From: Clostridia bacterium
Lineage (GTDB): Bacteria > Bacillota > Clostridia > UMGS1810
Length of the DNA stretch: 64,000 nt
NCBI GenBank assembly: GCA_017481205.1
Contig: JAFUPN010000010.1
Coordinates: forward strand, 17,365 to 81,364
Direction: 5' to 3'
Below the pieces are notes generated by a model, which worked only from the letters and a program-made list of their open reading frames with translations, was not told where the DNA came from and ran no database searches. The position numbers were made by a program, and so were the translations under genes. Positions 8,255-15,814 of this stretch are shown one piece after another (within the stretch, counting starts at the first letter, position 1; every line of letters begins with the position of its first letter).

Positions 8255-9376
8255 TTATTTTTGATTAAGAGTTCCAAGGCTTGATTCCTTGAGATACTCG
8301 TTAATAAATCCGTCAAGATCGCCATCCATAACCGCGGTAATGTTTCCCATTTCATAATTTGTCCTGTGGTCCTTTACAAGGTTGTACGGATGGAATACAT
8401 AAGAACGTATCTGGCTGCCCCAGCCGATTTCTTTTTGCTCTCCCTTGATATCTGCTATTTTTTCCATATTTTCACGCTCTTTAATTTCCATTAGCTTTGA
8501 ATAGAGCATTTTCATTGCCATATCCTTATTTTGCAGCTGAGAACGCTCATTCTGACAGCTTACAACAATTCCGGTTGGTATATGAGTAATTCTTATAGCC
8601 GAAGAAGTTTTGTTTACGTGCTGACCTCCTGCACCGCTGGCACGGAAGGTATCTATACGCAAATCCTCCTGATTGATATCTATCTCGATAGTATCGTTAA
8701 ATTCAGGCATAACGTCTGCAGAAACAAAGGATGTGTGTCTTCTGCCTGACGCGTCAAAGGGAGATATACGCACAAGGCGGTGTACGCCCTTTTCCGCCTT
8801 AAGATAGCCATAGGCATTTTCGCCGGAAATAAGGATTGTTACACTCTTGATACCGGCATCATCACCGGGAAGCATATCCATAGTGCTTACAGAGAAATTT
8901 CTTCTCTCAGCCCAGCGAGTATACATACGAAGGAGCATTTCTGCCCAGTCCTGGGCTTCTGTTCCGCCCGCTCCCGCATGCAGTGAAAGAATGGCATTAT
9001 TGGAATCATATTCTCCGGAAAGAAGTGTTTCAAGTGTCATGGTTTCCAAAGTGGACTTGATTACATTTACTGCCTCTGTAACCTCGTCAAGCATGGTTTC
9101 ATCATCTTCCTCATTTGCCATGTCTATAAGCACCAATGTATCCTCATAGGTTGTCTGAAGATTTTCAAACTTTTCCACCTTATCCTTAAGGTTTTTGGAT
9201 TTCTGCAGAATCTTCTGGCTGCGTGACATATCATCAAAAAATCCCGGCTTAGAAGCTTCATCGTCCAACTCCTCTATCTGAGCCTTGAGAGATGCAATAT
9301 TTAGTGTTTCTCTGAGTTCATCAATACTCCCCTGCAGATTCTGCAGTTCAATTCTGTATTCATCATATTCAATCAT
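8255..9376 (-). CDS. prfB: Peptide chain release factor 2
   Basis: Recognises UAA/UGA stop codons and triggers peptide release. The 373-residue protein has the RF2 recognition loop RISPFDASGRRHTS (SPF tripeptide) and the catalytic GGQ in RASGAGGQHVNKTSSAIRI. The frame is continuous through the N-terminal region where many bacteria have the programmed +1 frameshift at an in-frame UGA, so this copy is not autoregulated that way. It lies 27 bp downstream of secA, the common Firmicutes order. Confidence 0.96.
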   Translation of the reverse strand: MIEYDEYRIELQNLQGSIDELRETLNIASLKAQIEELDDEASKPGFFDDMSRSQKILQKSKNLKDKVEKFENLQTTYEDTLVLIDMANEEDDETMLDEVTEAVNVIKSTLETMTLETLLSGEYDSNNAILSLHAGAGGTEAQDWAEMLLRMYTRWAERRNFSVSTMDMLPGDDAGIKSVTILISGENAYGYLKAEKGVHRLVRISPFDASGRRHTSFVSADVMPEFNDTIEIDINQEDLRIDTFRASGAGGQHVNKTSSAIRITHIPTGIVVSCQNERSQLQNKDMAMKMLYSKLMEIKERENMEKIADIKGEQKEIGWGSQIRSYVFHPYNLVKDHRTNYEMGNITAVMDGDLDGFINEYLKESSLGTLNQK

Positions 9377-9403
9377 TAATTTTTACCTCATAAACATTTA
9401 AAT

Positions 9404-12142
9404 TTACTGACCGCAGCATTTTTTATATTTTTTACCGGAGCCGCATGGGCAGGGGTCATTTCTGCCGACCTTTTCCTCCTTGCGGACAACAGGTTTTTTC
9501 TTTGTTTCACCGCTGTCAGAGCCGCCGGATTCTCCGGTGGGTTTTGCAACCTGCTCACGCTGCACCTGAGTGTTGGTATTAACCCTTACATTAAATATAA
9601 GTCTGACAACATCTTCGTTTATAGAAGCAAGCATAGCCTCATACATTGCATAGCCTTCTTCCTTATATTCGATTACCGGGTCTCGCTGACCGTATGCCCT
9701 GAGACCTATACCCTGTCTGAGTTGATCCATATCGTCTATATGATCCATCCACTTGCGGTCAACCACCTGAAGCAGGATTACGCGCTCAAGCTCACGCATT
9801 GTCTCAGCGCCGATTTCCTCCTCACGCTCAGCGTAACGTCTTTCTGCAATCTCGGTATAATCAAGCTTGATTCGCTCTCTGGTGAGGTAATCAAACATAT
9901 CTCTGGTATACTCTATCTCGCCTGCAGGTACAAAAGCACGTTCCATGGTTTCCACAAGACCTGTAAGATTCCAGTCATCTACAATATCCTCAGTACCGGT
10001 ATAAAAGTCTACAGTATCATTTATAAATGTCTCAGTCATTTTCCAGATGCTTGCCTTAATGTCTTCGCCGTCAAGCACCTTCTGACGCTGTGAGTATATA
10101 ACATTACGCTGAACATTCATAACATCGTCATACTGAAGCACATGCTTTCTTATCTGGAAATTACGTCCCTCAACACGCTTCTGAGCATTTTCTATAGCAT
10201 TGGAAAGCATTTTTGCTTCAATGGCATCATCCTCTTCAAGACCAAGCTTATCAACCATCATAGTCAGTCTGTCAGAACCGAAAAGACGCATAAGGTCATC
10301 CTCAAGAGAAATATAAAATCTGGATTCGCCCACATCGCCCTGACGTCCGCTTCGACCGCGAAGCTGATTGTCAATACGTCTTGATTCATGTCGCTCGGTA
10401 CCTATGATAAACAAACCGCCGGCATTAACTACATCCTCACGTTCCTGGGCAATATCTGCCTTATACTGAGCACGGAGTTCGGTAAACTTTTCTCTGCCCT
10501 CTATAATCTCAGGATTATCAGTATCGGCAAAGCCCGTTGATTCGCTGATTATCTCCTCAGTGTAGCCTTCCCTTTTCATTTCCTGCTTTGCAAGATAATC
10601 GGCATTACCGCCAAGCATAATATCGGTACCTCGTCCTGCCATATTTGTGGCAATGGTTACAGCACCTTTTTTTCCTGCCTGAGCAATAATTTCTGCTTCC
10701 TTCTCATGATATTTGGCATTGAGCACCTCATGCTTTATACCGCGTTTTTTAAGCATAGAGCTGATAAGCTCTGATTTTTCTATGGTTACTGTACCTACAA
10801 GCACAGGCTGACCTTTTTTGTAGCACTCCTCAATCTGGTTTACAACCGCTCTGAGCTTGCCGGCTTCTGTCTTGTATACAGAATCGGCATGGTCCTTTCT
10901 TACCATAGGCTCATTTGTAGGAATTTCTACGCAGTCCAGCTTGTATATCTGCTGAAACTCCACCTCTTCGGTAAGAGCAGTTCCTGTCATACCCGAAAGC
11001 TTGCCGTAAAGTCGGAAATAGTTCTGGAAGGTTATGGTAGCGAGAGTCTTGCTTTCTCTGGCAACCTCAACACCTTCTTTAGCTTCTATTGCCTGGTGAA
11101 GACCCTCGTTGTAGCGGCGACCTATCATAAGACGACCTGTAAATTCGTCAACAATGATTACCTCGCCGTCCTTTACAACATAGTCCTTATCCCTGTGCAT
11201 AATGCCATGAGCCTTTATTGCCTGATTAATATGATGAGCAATAGTCATATTTTCAGGGTCGTAGAGGTTTTCAAGATTAAAGGCCTCTTCTGCTTTTTTA
11301 ATACCGTTGGCGGTAAGGGTAACCGTACGCGCCTTTTCATCAATAATATAGTCAGACTCATCGCCGTCGGTAAGCTGCTTGGTATCTTCTTCAACAACCT
11401 TTTTCTTAACAAGAGTTCTTGCAAATCTGTCTGCAAGCCTGTACAGGTCTGTAGATGCCTCACCCATACCGGATATAATCAGAGGAGTTCTTGCTTCATC
11501 AATAAGTATGGAGTCAACCTCATCCACAATAGCAAAGTTATGACATCTCTGAACCATCTGCTCCTTGTAAATAACCATGTTGTCTCTAAGATAGTCAAAG
11601 CCGTATTCGTTGTTGGTTCCATAAGTAATATCAGCATCATATGCCGCTTTCTTTTCTTCATGGGACTGCCCGTGTACAACAAGACCAACACTCAGCCCGA
11701 GAAAACGGTATATCTTGCCCATCTGCTCGCTGTCTCGCTTGGCAAGATAGTCATTGACGGTAACAACATGAACGCCCTTACCTGTCAAGGCATTGAGATA
11801 GCATGGCAGTGTAGCAACAAGAGTTTTACCCTCACCGGTTTTCATCTCGGCAATACGTCCCTGATGAAGTATGATACCGCCAATAAGCTGCACATCAAAA
11901 TGGCGCATTTCAAGCACTCTCCACGAAGCCTCGCGGACAACAGCAAAAGCCTCAGGAAGAATATCATCAAGAGTCTCTCCTTTTGAAAGCCTTTCCTTAA
12001 ACTCAGCCGTTTTTGCCTTAAGCTCGCTATCGGAAAGCTTTTTAACAGAGTCCTCAAGAGCATTTATCTTTTTGACAATGGGCATAACTCTTTTGATTTC
12101 TCTTTCAGAATATGTCCCAAAAATTTTTTCAAAAAAACTCAT
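9404..12142 (-). CDS. secA: Preprotein translocase ATPase SecA
   Basis: Motor ATPase that drives Sec-dependent export through SecYEG. The 912-residue protein starts [18 protein letters not shown] at 12142, with AAGGAA upstream; the longer frame to 12190 lacks a site. Visible features are Walker [15 protein letters not shown], Walker [16 protein letters not shown], helicase motifs [13 protein letters not shown] and [11 protein letters not shown], and a C-terminal zinc-binding tail [18 protein letters not shown] that contacts SecB or ribosomes. It is the first gene of the secA-prfB-stalk gene operon, with its own promoter at 12246-12274. Confidence 0.97.
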   Translation of the reverse strand: MSFFEKIFGTYSEREIKRVMPIVKKINALEDSVKKLSDSELKAKTAEFKERLSKGETLDDILPEAFAVVREASWRVLEMRHFDVQLIGGIILHQGRIAEMKTGEGKTLVATLPCYLNALTGKGVHVVTVNDYLAKRDSEQMGKIYRFLGLSVGLVVHGQSHEEKKAAYDADITYGTNNEYGFDYLRDNMVIYKEQMVQRCHNFAIVDEVDSILIDEARTPLIISGMGEASTDLYRLADRFARTLVKKKVVEEDTKQLTDGDESDYIIDEKARTVTLTANGIKKAEEAFNLENLYDPENMTIAHHINQAIKAHGIMHRDKDYVVKDGEVIIVDEFTGRLMIGRRYNEGLHQAIEAKEGVEVARESKTLATITFQNYFRLYGKLSGMTGTALTEEVEFQQIYKLDCVEIPTNEPMVRKDHADSVYKTEAGKLRAVVNQIEECYKKGQPVLVGTVTIEKSELISSMLKKRGIKHEVLNAKYHEKEAEIIAQAGKKGAVTIATNMAGRGTDIMLGGNADYLAKQEMKREGYTEEIISESTGFADTDNPEIIEGREKFTELRAQYKADIAQEREDVVNAGGLFIIGTERHESRRIDNQLRGRSGRQGDVGESRFYISLEDDLMRLFGSDRLTMMVDKLGLEEDDAIEAKMLSNAIENAQKRVEGRNFQIRKHVLQYDDVMNVQRNVIYSQRQKVLDGEDIKASIWKMTETFINDTVDFYTGTEDIVDDWNLTGLVETMERAFVPAGEIEYTRDMFDYLTRERIKLDYTEIAERRYAEREEEIGAETMRELERVILLQVVDRKWMDHIDDMDQLRQGIGLRAYGQRDPVIEYKEEGYAMYEAMLASINEDVVRLIFNVRVNTNTQVQREQVAKPTGESGGSDSGETKKKPVVRKEEKVGRNDPCPCGSGKKYKKCCGQ

Positions 12143-12167
12143 ATCATAGATTCCTTTCGTTGAAACT

Positions 12168-12186
12168 GAAGCGAAAAAACCGCTTC
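12168..12186 (-). promoter_or_regulatory. Hairpin in the secA leader
   Basis: On the mRNA strand GAAGCG-loop-CGCTTC forms a short perfect stem, extendable with AAATTGC/AACTGAA-type pairing, within the roughly 97-base secA leader. It could tune translation or RNA stability. No peptide-coding arrest sequence was seen. Confidence 0.35.
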
Positions 12187-12245
12187 GCAATTTCCTATGT
12201 AATAAAAAACAAGCTCAAGCTGTCTATTTTACCACATTATATAGT

Positions 12246-12274
12246 ATTATACCAAATTATATTCAATTTAACAA
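12246..12274 (-). promoter_or_regulatory. secA promoter
   Basis: Read on the minus strand: TTGTTA (12274-12269), 17-bp spacer, TATAAT (12251-12246). Confidence 0.7.
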
Positions 12275-12315
12275 TACCTTTTGTAAAAATTATTAATTTG
12301 TTAACATATATTTTT

Positions 12316-12344
12316 TTGCATTTTCCGTCAATATATGATATAAT
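12316..12344 (+). promoter_or_regulatory. mtnN promoter with extended -10
   Basis: TTGCAT (12316-12321), 17-bp spacer, TATAAT (12339-12344), with TG at 12336-12337. The start would be near 12351, just upstream of the AGGAGG ribosome binding site. Confidence 0.6.
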
Positions 12345-12368
12345 ATGTTCATAAAGGAGGTAGTTAGC

Positions 12369-13058
12369 ATGATTGGTATTATCGGCGCGATGGATGTTGA
12401 GATTCAGGGACTGGTCTCTGCTATGGAAATATCCGAAGCAAAAACTATAAGCAGTATAAAATTTTATAAAGGAATCCTTGAAGGCAAGGAAACAGTTATT
12501 GCAAAATGCAACCCAGGAAAGGTTAATGCTGCAATATGTGCTCAGACAATGATACTTATATACGGCATTGACGCACTGATAAATACAGGTGTAGCCGGAG
12601 GATTAAGCAAAAATCTGAACATATGTGATGTTGCAATAGCTGAAAATGTGGTTCAGCACGATATGGATACCACACCGCTGGGAGACCCGGCAGGTCTTAT
12701 AAGCGGACTTGACCTTGTTAAAATACCGGCAGATAAGAAAATAGCATTGCTCCTGACAGAATGTGCCTCAGGCTGTGACAATACAAATGTGGAAGCCGGC
12801 ACAATTGCCAGCGGAGACCAATTTCTCAACAGCAGTGATGTCAAGGACAGAATTGTATCGCTTTTCGGAGCTATTGCCGGAGAAATGGAAGGAGCAAGCA
12901 TCGGTCATGTTGCATACACAAACGGTGTTCCCTTCGGTGTGCTGAGGGTTATATCCGACAATGCAGATGGTGACTCAGATATGGATTTCCCCCACTTTTG
13001 TGCTCTTGCGGCAGAAAAATCTATAAAAATCTGCAGGGAATTTGTCAAAAAATTTTAA
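12369..13058 (+). CDS. mtnN: 5'-methylthioadenosine/S-adenosylhomocysteine nucleosidase
   Basis: Hydrolyses the glycosidic bond of MTA, SAH and 5'-deoxyadenosine in methionine salvage and activated methyl cycles. The 229-residue protein starts MIGIIGAMDVEIQGL at 12369, with AAAGGAGG nine bases upstream. Conserved features are the N-terminal IGIIGAMxxE motif, NTGVAGGL, TIASGDQF, AGEMEGASIGHV (purine/ribose contacts with catalytic Glu), and RVISDNADG with the catalytic Asp. It is monocistronic, divergent from secA, with its own terminator. Confidence 0.95.
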   Translation: MIGIIGAMDVEIQGLVSAMEISEAKTISSIKFYKGILEGKETVIAKCNPGKVNAAICAQTMILIYGIDALINTGVAGGLSKNLNICDVAIAENVVQHDMDTTPLGDPAGLISGLDLVKIPADKKIALLLTECASGCDNTNVEAGTIASGDQFLNSSDVKDRIVSLFGAIAGEMEGASIGHVAYTNGVPFGVLRVISDNADGDSDMDFPHFCALAAEKSIKICREFVKKF

Positions 13059-13068
13059 TCAAGCATCT

Positions 13069-13112
13069 AAAAAATCCTGTCAAAGCGGTTAATGCCATGA
13101 CAGGATTTTTTT
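13069..13112. terminator. mtnN terminator, probably bidirectional
   Basis: A 14-bp stem, AAAAAATCCTGTCA / TGACAGGATTTTTT. A/T runs on both sides mean it may also end minus-strand transcripts coming from the split gene at 13215. Confidence 0.88.
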
Positions 13113-13214
13113 GATTACAAATTTTTTTGTATATTCAAGGATTTATCAAATCATACTTCTGAATAGTCAGCCAAATAAAACCAAGAAAGAATTTTGCAGG
13201 TCTTTTATAATAAA

Positions 13215-13604
13215 CTAATCATTATTACAGCAGCAATCTTCTCTGGTTGGTTCTATACCTTCAAACTCGCTTTTTTCAGGCGGGAAGAACTCGTCTGTCG
13301 GGAATCTAAGCTTATCAAAAAGATCACATGGGCTGGTATCAGTTGTAGTCACGCAGTCATTCTGAGGAATGCAGTAGTCAATAACAGGGATAAGAAGCTG
13401 TGTTTCCCTTTCAAGACGCACAATTGTAAAGAGACCGAGAGTAACATACACACGTCTGCCGCTTTCAGGGTCAACAATTATGTCATCAAACACTCTGCAC
13501 ACATTGTCAGGAATACTTGCCACTTCGATTTCTCCGCAGCAGCAACATTTATCACAACTGTCAATAACCTTTGCCGCAAGGCAGATAGGGTCAACAACTT
13601 CTGT
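13215..13604 (-). CDS. 3' segment of the interrupted Cys-rich gene (C-terminal part of a split protein)
   Basis: From the shared core (13604-13597) this frame reads TEV-VDPICLAAKVIDSCDKCCCC and runs 126 further residues to the stop at 13215, with a cluster CDKCCCC, a VTLGLFTIVRLERETQLL core and a C-terminal EDCCCNN. It has no ribosome binding site. Reading upstream leads into recombinase codons (a Met at 13616 has no Shine-Dalgarno). The frame continues exactly in phase from the 5' segment at 23567-23109 when the two ACAGAAGT cores are joined, giving 153+126 = 279 residues. From memory, full-length clostridial homologues have the two halves contiguous (...LP-x-A-x-VEVVDP...CDKCCCC...). Its function is unknown to me. 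High Cys content and genome context suggest a spore coat or other structural protein, which is an inference. Confidence 0.85.
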   Translation of the reverse strand, partial: TEVVDPICLAAKVIDSCDKCCCCGEIEVASIPDNVCRVFDDIIVDPESGRRVYVTLGLFTIVRLERETQLLIPVIDYCIPQNDCVTTTDTSPCDLFDKLRFPTDEFFPPEKSEFEGIEPTREDCCCNND

Positions 13605-14445
13605 GTGTGACAGCATTTTTAGACAAAAGAATTTCCTGTGCTTTGCTATATACCTCATCCGAAATAATTCTGTAGCTTTCGTTGTGATTTATGATATAAT
13701 CCTCTTCAGAAATCGGTACTCTCCTTCCTGAAAGAAAATCAGCAGTCGAGCTTTTATTATTTACAATATTCCCTATGTACAATGGATTTGACAAAATTCT
13801 CCTGACTGTCTTAAACTGCCATTTCTTACCTTTTTTTGAACAAATCCCTAAGCTGTTTAAGCAATTGGCAATTTTTCTTATTCCAAAGCCTTGTTCGCAG
13901 TACATTTCAAAAATCCGGCGCACGACTGCAGCTTCCTCAGGATTTATCCTGAAATCGTAGTTTTTTCCGTGATTGTATCCGTATACACAGGCTGCCGGTC
14001 TGCCATGCTTTGCTCCCTGCAGCTTACCAAAAATTATTCTTTTTGACAGATTACAGCTTTCCTCCTGTGCCAAGGCAGCAAAAAGTGTTATAACAAATTC
14101 GGATTCTCCTAGCACCGTCTGATTGGACGAAAGAAAGCGCACCTCTACCCCGTTTGACTTCAGCTCCCGTATGCCGTTAAGAAAATCAACAGTATTTCTT
14201 GCAAAACGGCTGATATCCTTTACAAGAAGCATATCAAACTTGTTTTCGCGGCTTTCTTCCAGCATTTGCATAAACTGAGGTCGTTTCAAAGCACTTTTAC
14301 CGCTTATTCCTCTGTCTGCGTATATTTTGACCAGGTCATATCCATGCTTTTGCGAATAGGATACAAAAAACTCAGATTGATTTTTAAGAGAATTAAGCTG
14401 CTCATCACTGCCGGTGGAAACTCTGCAATATGCCGCTGTTCTCAT
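13591..14445 (-). CDS. Short serine recombinase (resolvase/invertase family, SpoIVCA-like organisation)
   Basis: Predicted to catalyse site-specific excision or integration of the element it sits in. The 284 residues comprise a resolvase catalytic domain (1-140: AAYCRVST with nucleophile Ser10, YADRGISG, LLVKDISRFARNT, an E-rich helix after ALAQEESCNLSKR) and a Recombinase domain (about 150-265: GRPAACVYGY, EAAVVRRIFEMY, IANCLNSLGI, VRRILSNPLYIGNIVNN). The zinc ribbon and coiled coil of normal large serine recombinases (450-550 residues) are absent. Its last codons (AGA AGT TGT TGA) run through the recombination core into host-gene sequence; in the excised circle they would read AGA AGT GTG TGA, again a stop. 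ATG 14445 has no Shine-Dalgarno but overlaps the stop of a small upstream ORF (ATGA), so translation is probably coupled. Confidence 0.88.
   Translation of the reverse strand: MRTAAYCRVSTGSDEQLNSLKNQSEFFVSYSQKHGYDLVKIYADRGISGKSALKRPQFMQMLEESRENKFDMLLVKDISRFARNTVDFLNGIRELKSNGVEVRFLSSNQTVLGESEFVITLFAALAQEESCNLSKRIIFGKLQGAKHGRPAACVYGYNHGKNYDFRINPEEAAVVRRIFEMYCEQGFGIRKIANCLNSLGICSKKGKKWQFKTVRRILSNPLYIGNIVNNKSSTADFLSGRRVPISEEDYIINHNESYRIISDEVYSKAQEILLSKNAVTHRSC
13597..13614. other. Recombination site att (left junction of intervening element)
   Basis: Plus strand: core ACTTCTGT (13597-13604) followed inside the element by the arm GTGTGACAGC (13605-13614). The same core occurs at 23110-23117, preceded inside the element by GCTGTCACAC, the exact inverse of this arm. 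The host-side flank is GGGTCAACA. The recombinase stop codon (13593-13591) lies just outside the core. Confidence 0.82.
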
Positions 14446-14522
14446 GATTTTTTTCTTTTGTTAAAGATACTGATAAGCTTCTTTAAGTACTTACTGTGTA
14501 TTTTTATATATTTGATTTTCAA
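14442..14522 (-). CDS. 26-codon basic leader peptide coupled to the recombinase
   Basis: A TTG start at 14522 preceded by a strong GGAGGTGA, encoding MKIKYIKIHSKYLKKLIS-IFNKRKKS, with 11 Lys/Arg among 26 residues. Its TGA stop overlaps the recombinase ATG (ATGA), the classical coupling arrangement, and the recombinase has no site of its own. The Shine-Dalgarno lies in the 3' arm of the terminator hairpin at 14526-14562. It is too short for family assignment. It may serve only to load ribosomes. Confidence 0.5.
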   Translation of the reverse strand: MKIKYIKIHSKYLKKLISIFNKRKKS

Positions 14523-14562
14523 AAAAATCACCTCCGCAGCATTATATGCCACAGAGGTGATT
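14521..14562 (-). terminator. Terminator after the SLH gene whose 3' arm holds the leader-ORF ribosome binding site
   Basis: On the minus strand AATCACCTC pairs with GAGGTGATT, followed by seven Ts; inside the loop GCAT-TAT-ATGC can pair further. The right arm contains GGAGGTGA used by the small ORF upstream of the recombinase. Read-through transcripts from the SLH gene would therefore hide that site. Confidence 0.75.
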
Positions 14563-14569
14563 AAAATGT
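14541..14569 (-). promoter_or_regulatory. Candidate sigma-E-like promoter for the recombinase, inside the terminator loop
   Basis: Minus strand: ACATTTT (14569-14563), 14-bp spacer, CATATAAT (14548-14541). The Bacillus sigma-E consensus is about KMATATT-N14-CATACAMT: the -10 matches 7/8 and the -35 5/7. TATAAT within it could equally be a sigma-A -10, but no sigma-A -35 is seen at 16-18 bp. A transcript would start just before GGAGGTGA and lack the 5' hairpin arm, leaving the site free. Confidence 0.4.
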
Positions 14570-15753
14570 TAAATGTCGTCCGATATCCCAAAAAACTCCA
14601 TTAAAAATTCAAAGGTTTCTTCATCAATGTCGGCAACCTTGGTTTTGAAGTTGCTTCGGCTTATTTCCGGCATTTCACTGTACAGTGTGTATGTATCCGC
14701 AATCTCATCGGTATAATTGGTAAGAACACTGTCATATGAAATTTCATATTTGCCTGCATCGGCAATTATTTTATCTATAACGGAAATAATGTTATTAACA
14801 ATAGTACGCTCTGTTCCTCTGAATTTATTTTTGTTGTTTGAAAGGGCTGTTTTGGCTTTTGTAAGTCTTTCGATAATATCCTTGTTTATTTCCTCATATT
14901 CTTTCGGTGTCAATTCCTGTTCAGTATCATCTCCGGCAGAATCTCCTGTTGATGAATCATCACTTGTAGAATTATTGCTGTCATCGGACGATTCTTCATC
15001 ATCTTTTGATGAAGAGCTTCCTGAGGATGACAAGCCGCCTCCGCCGCCGGACGGACGTCTTGTTCCACCTCCTGTAGAAACAGTAGCCTGAGTGGTTGTT
15101 GTGGCTGTAGTTGTTGCTTTTACAAAACGTGCAAGAACAACTGCAATCTCTCCTCTTTTCATATTTTCAGTAGCTCTGAAGGTTTTTCCATCCTCAAGAG
15201 ACATAAGAGAATTTGTTACTACCTTATTCACATAAACATATGCCCAGTCAGACACCTTATCGTTAATAATTGCTTTAAGTCCAAGGTCATATAGATTTGC
15301 AACTCTGCACAGAATAGCGCAGAATTCCTCTCTGGTAATATTATTATTTCCTCTGAAGGTGCCGTCATCATATCCGGTGATATATCCGGCTTTTTTTGCA
15401 ACAAGCACATACGGTGCAAACCAATCGTCAGACTTTACATCAGTAAACTGAACAGTATCTGCTTCTTTGTATCCGAAAACAAGGTTAACCATTTTGCACA
15501 GCTCTGCTCTGGTAAGACCAGATTTCGGACCGAAGGTACCGTCACCATTTCCATTTACAACCCCTGCCTCGACAAGCTTATATATAGCCTTTCCCTCTTC
15601 TGTGGTCTCATCAACATCTGCAAATTTTAGTGTAGGTGAAGCAGCGGAGGCTGCAGCAGTACCAGCAGCAGTTGTGCTGTCATCAGCAAAAACAGTTACA
15701 CCGGATGTAAATACAAACACAGCAGTTATCAGCAAAGAAAGTATTCTTTTCAT
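14569..15753 (-). CDS. Secreted SLH-domain protein with Ser/Asp-rich linker
   Basis: A 394-residue protein starting MKRILSLLITAVFVFTSG (15753, AAGGAGG upstream), with a signal peptide cleaved near VFADD. Three S-layer homology domains occupy about residues 35-205 (FADVDETTEEGKAIYKLVEA...GLTRAELCKM, FTDVKSDDWFAPYV...NITREEFCAI, SDWAYVYVNKVV...MKRGEIAVVLARF), which bind pyruvylated secondary wall polymer in the family. A Thr/Gly/Ser/Asp-rich low-complexity linker (about 210-280) follows, then an acidic helical domain of about 110 residues without a match I recognise. It lies inside the intervening element, downstream of the giant SLH protein. Confidence 0.88.
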   Translation of the reverse strand: MKRILSLLITAVFVFTSGVTVFADDSTTAAGTAAASAASPTLKFADVDETTEEGKAIYKLVEAGVVNGNGDGTFGPKSGLTRAELCKMVNLVFGYKEADTVQFTDVKSDDWFAPYVLVAKKAGYITGYDDGTFRGNNNITREEFCAILCRVANLYDLGLKAIINDKVSDWAYVYVNKVVTNSLMSLEDGKTFRATENMKRGEIAVVLARFVKATTTATTTTQATVSTGGGTRRPSGGGGGLSSSGSSSSKDDEESSDDSNNSTSDDSSTGDSAGDDTEQELTPKEYEEINKDIIERLTKAKTALSNNKNKFRGTERTIVNNIISVIDKIIADAGKYEISYDSVLTNYTDEIADTYTLYSEMPEISRSNFKTKVADIDEETFEFLMEFFGISDDI

Positions 15754-15814
15754 AAAGTTCCTCCTTTTTTGCATTTACGGACGGATTATGCACCCGTCCG
15801 TAAACAAACTAAAA

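Noticed and set aside
9300..9376. Programmed frameshift at the start of prfB
   Set aside because: The frame is uninterrupted; no in-frame UGA is found.
10889..11986. 365-codon plus-strand ORF
   Set aside because: It is entirely antisense to conserved secA codons and lacks a start signal; it is an artefact of secA codon use.
13215..13658. Reading 13658-13215 as an independent 147-residue protein
   Set aside because: The first 20 codons are the recombinase C-terminal DNA in another frame with no ribosome binding site; the segment makes sense only as the 3' part of the gene starting at 23567.
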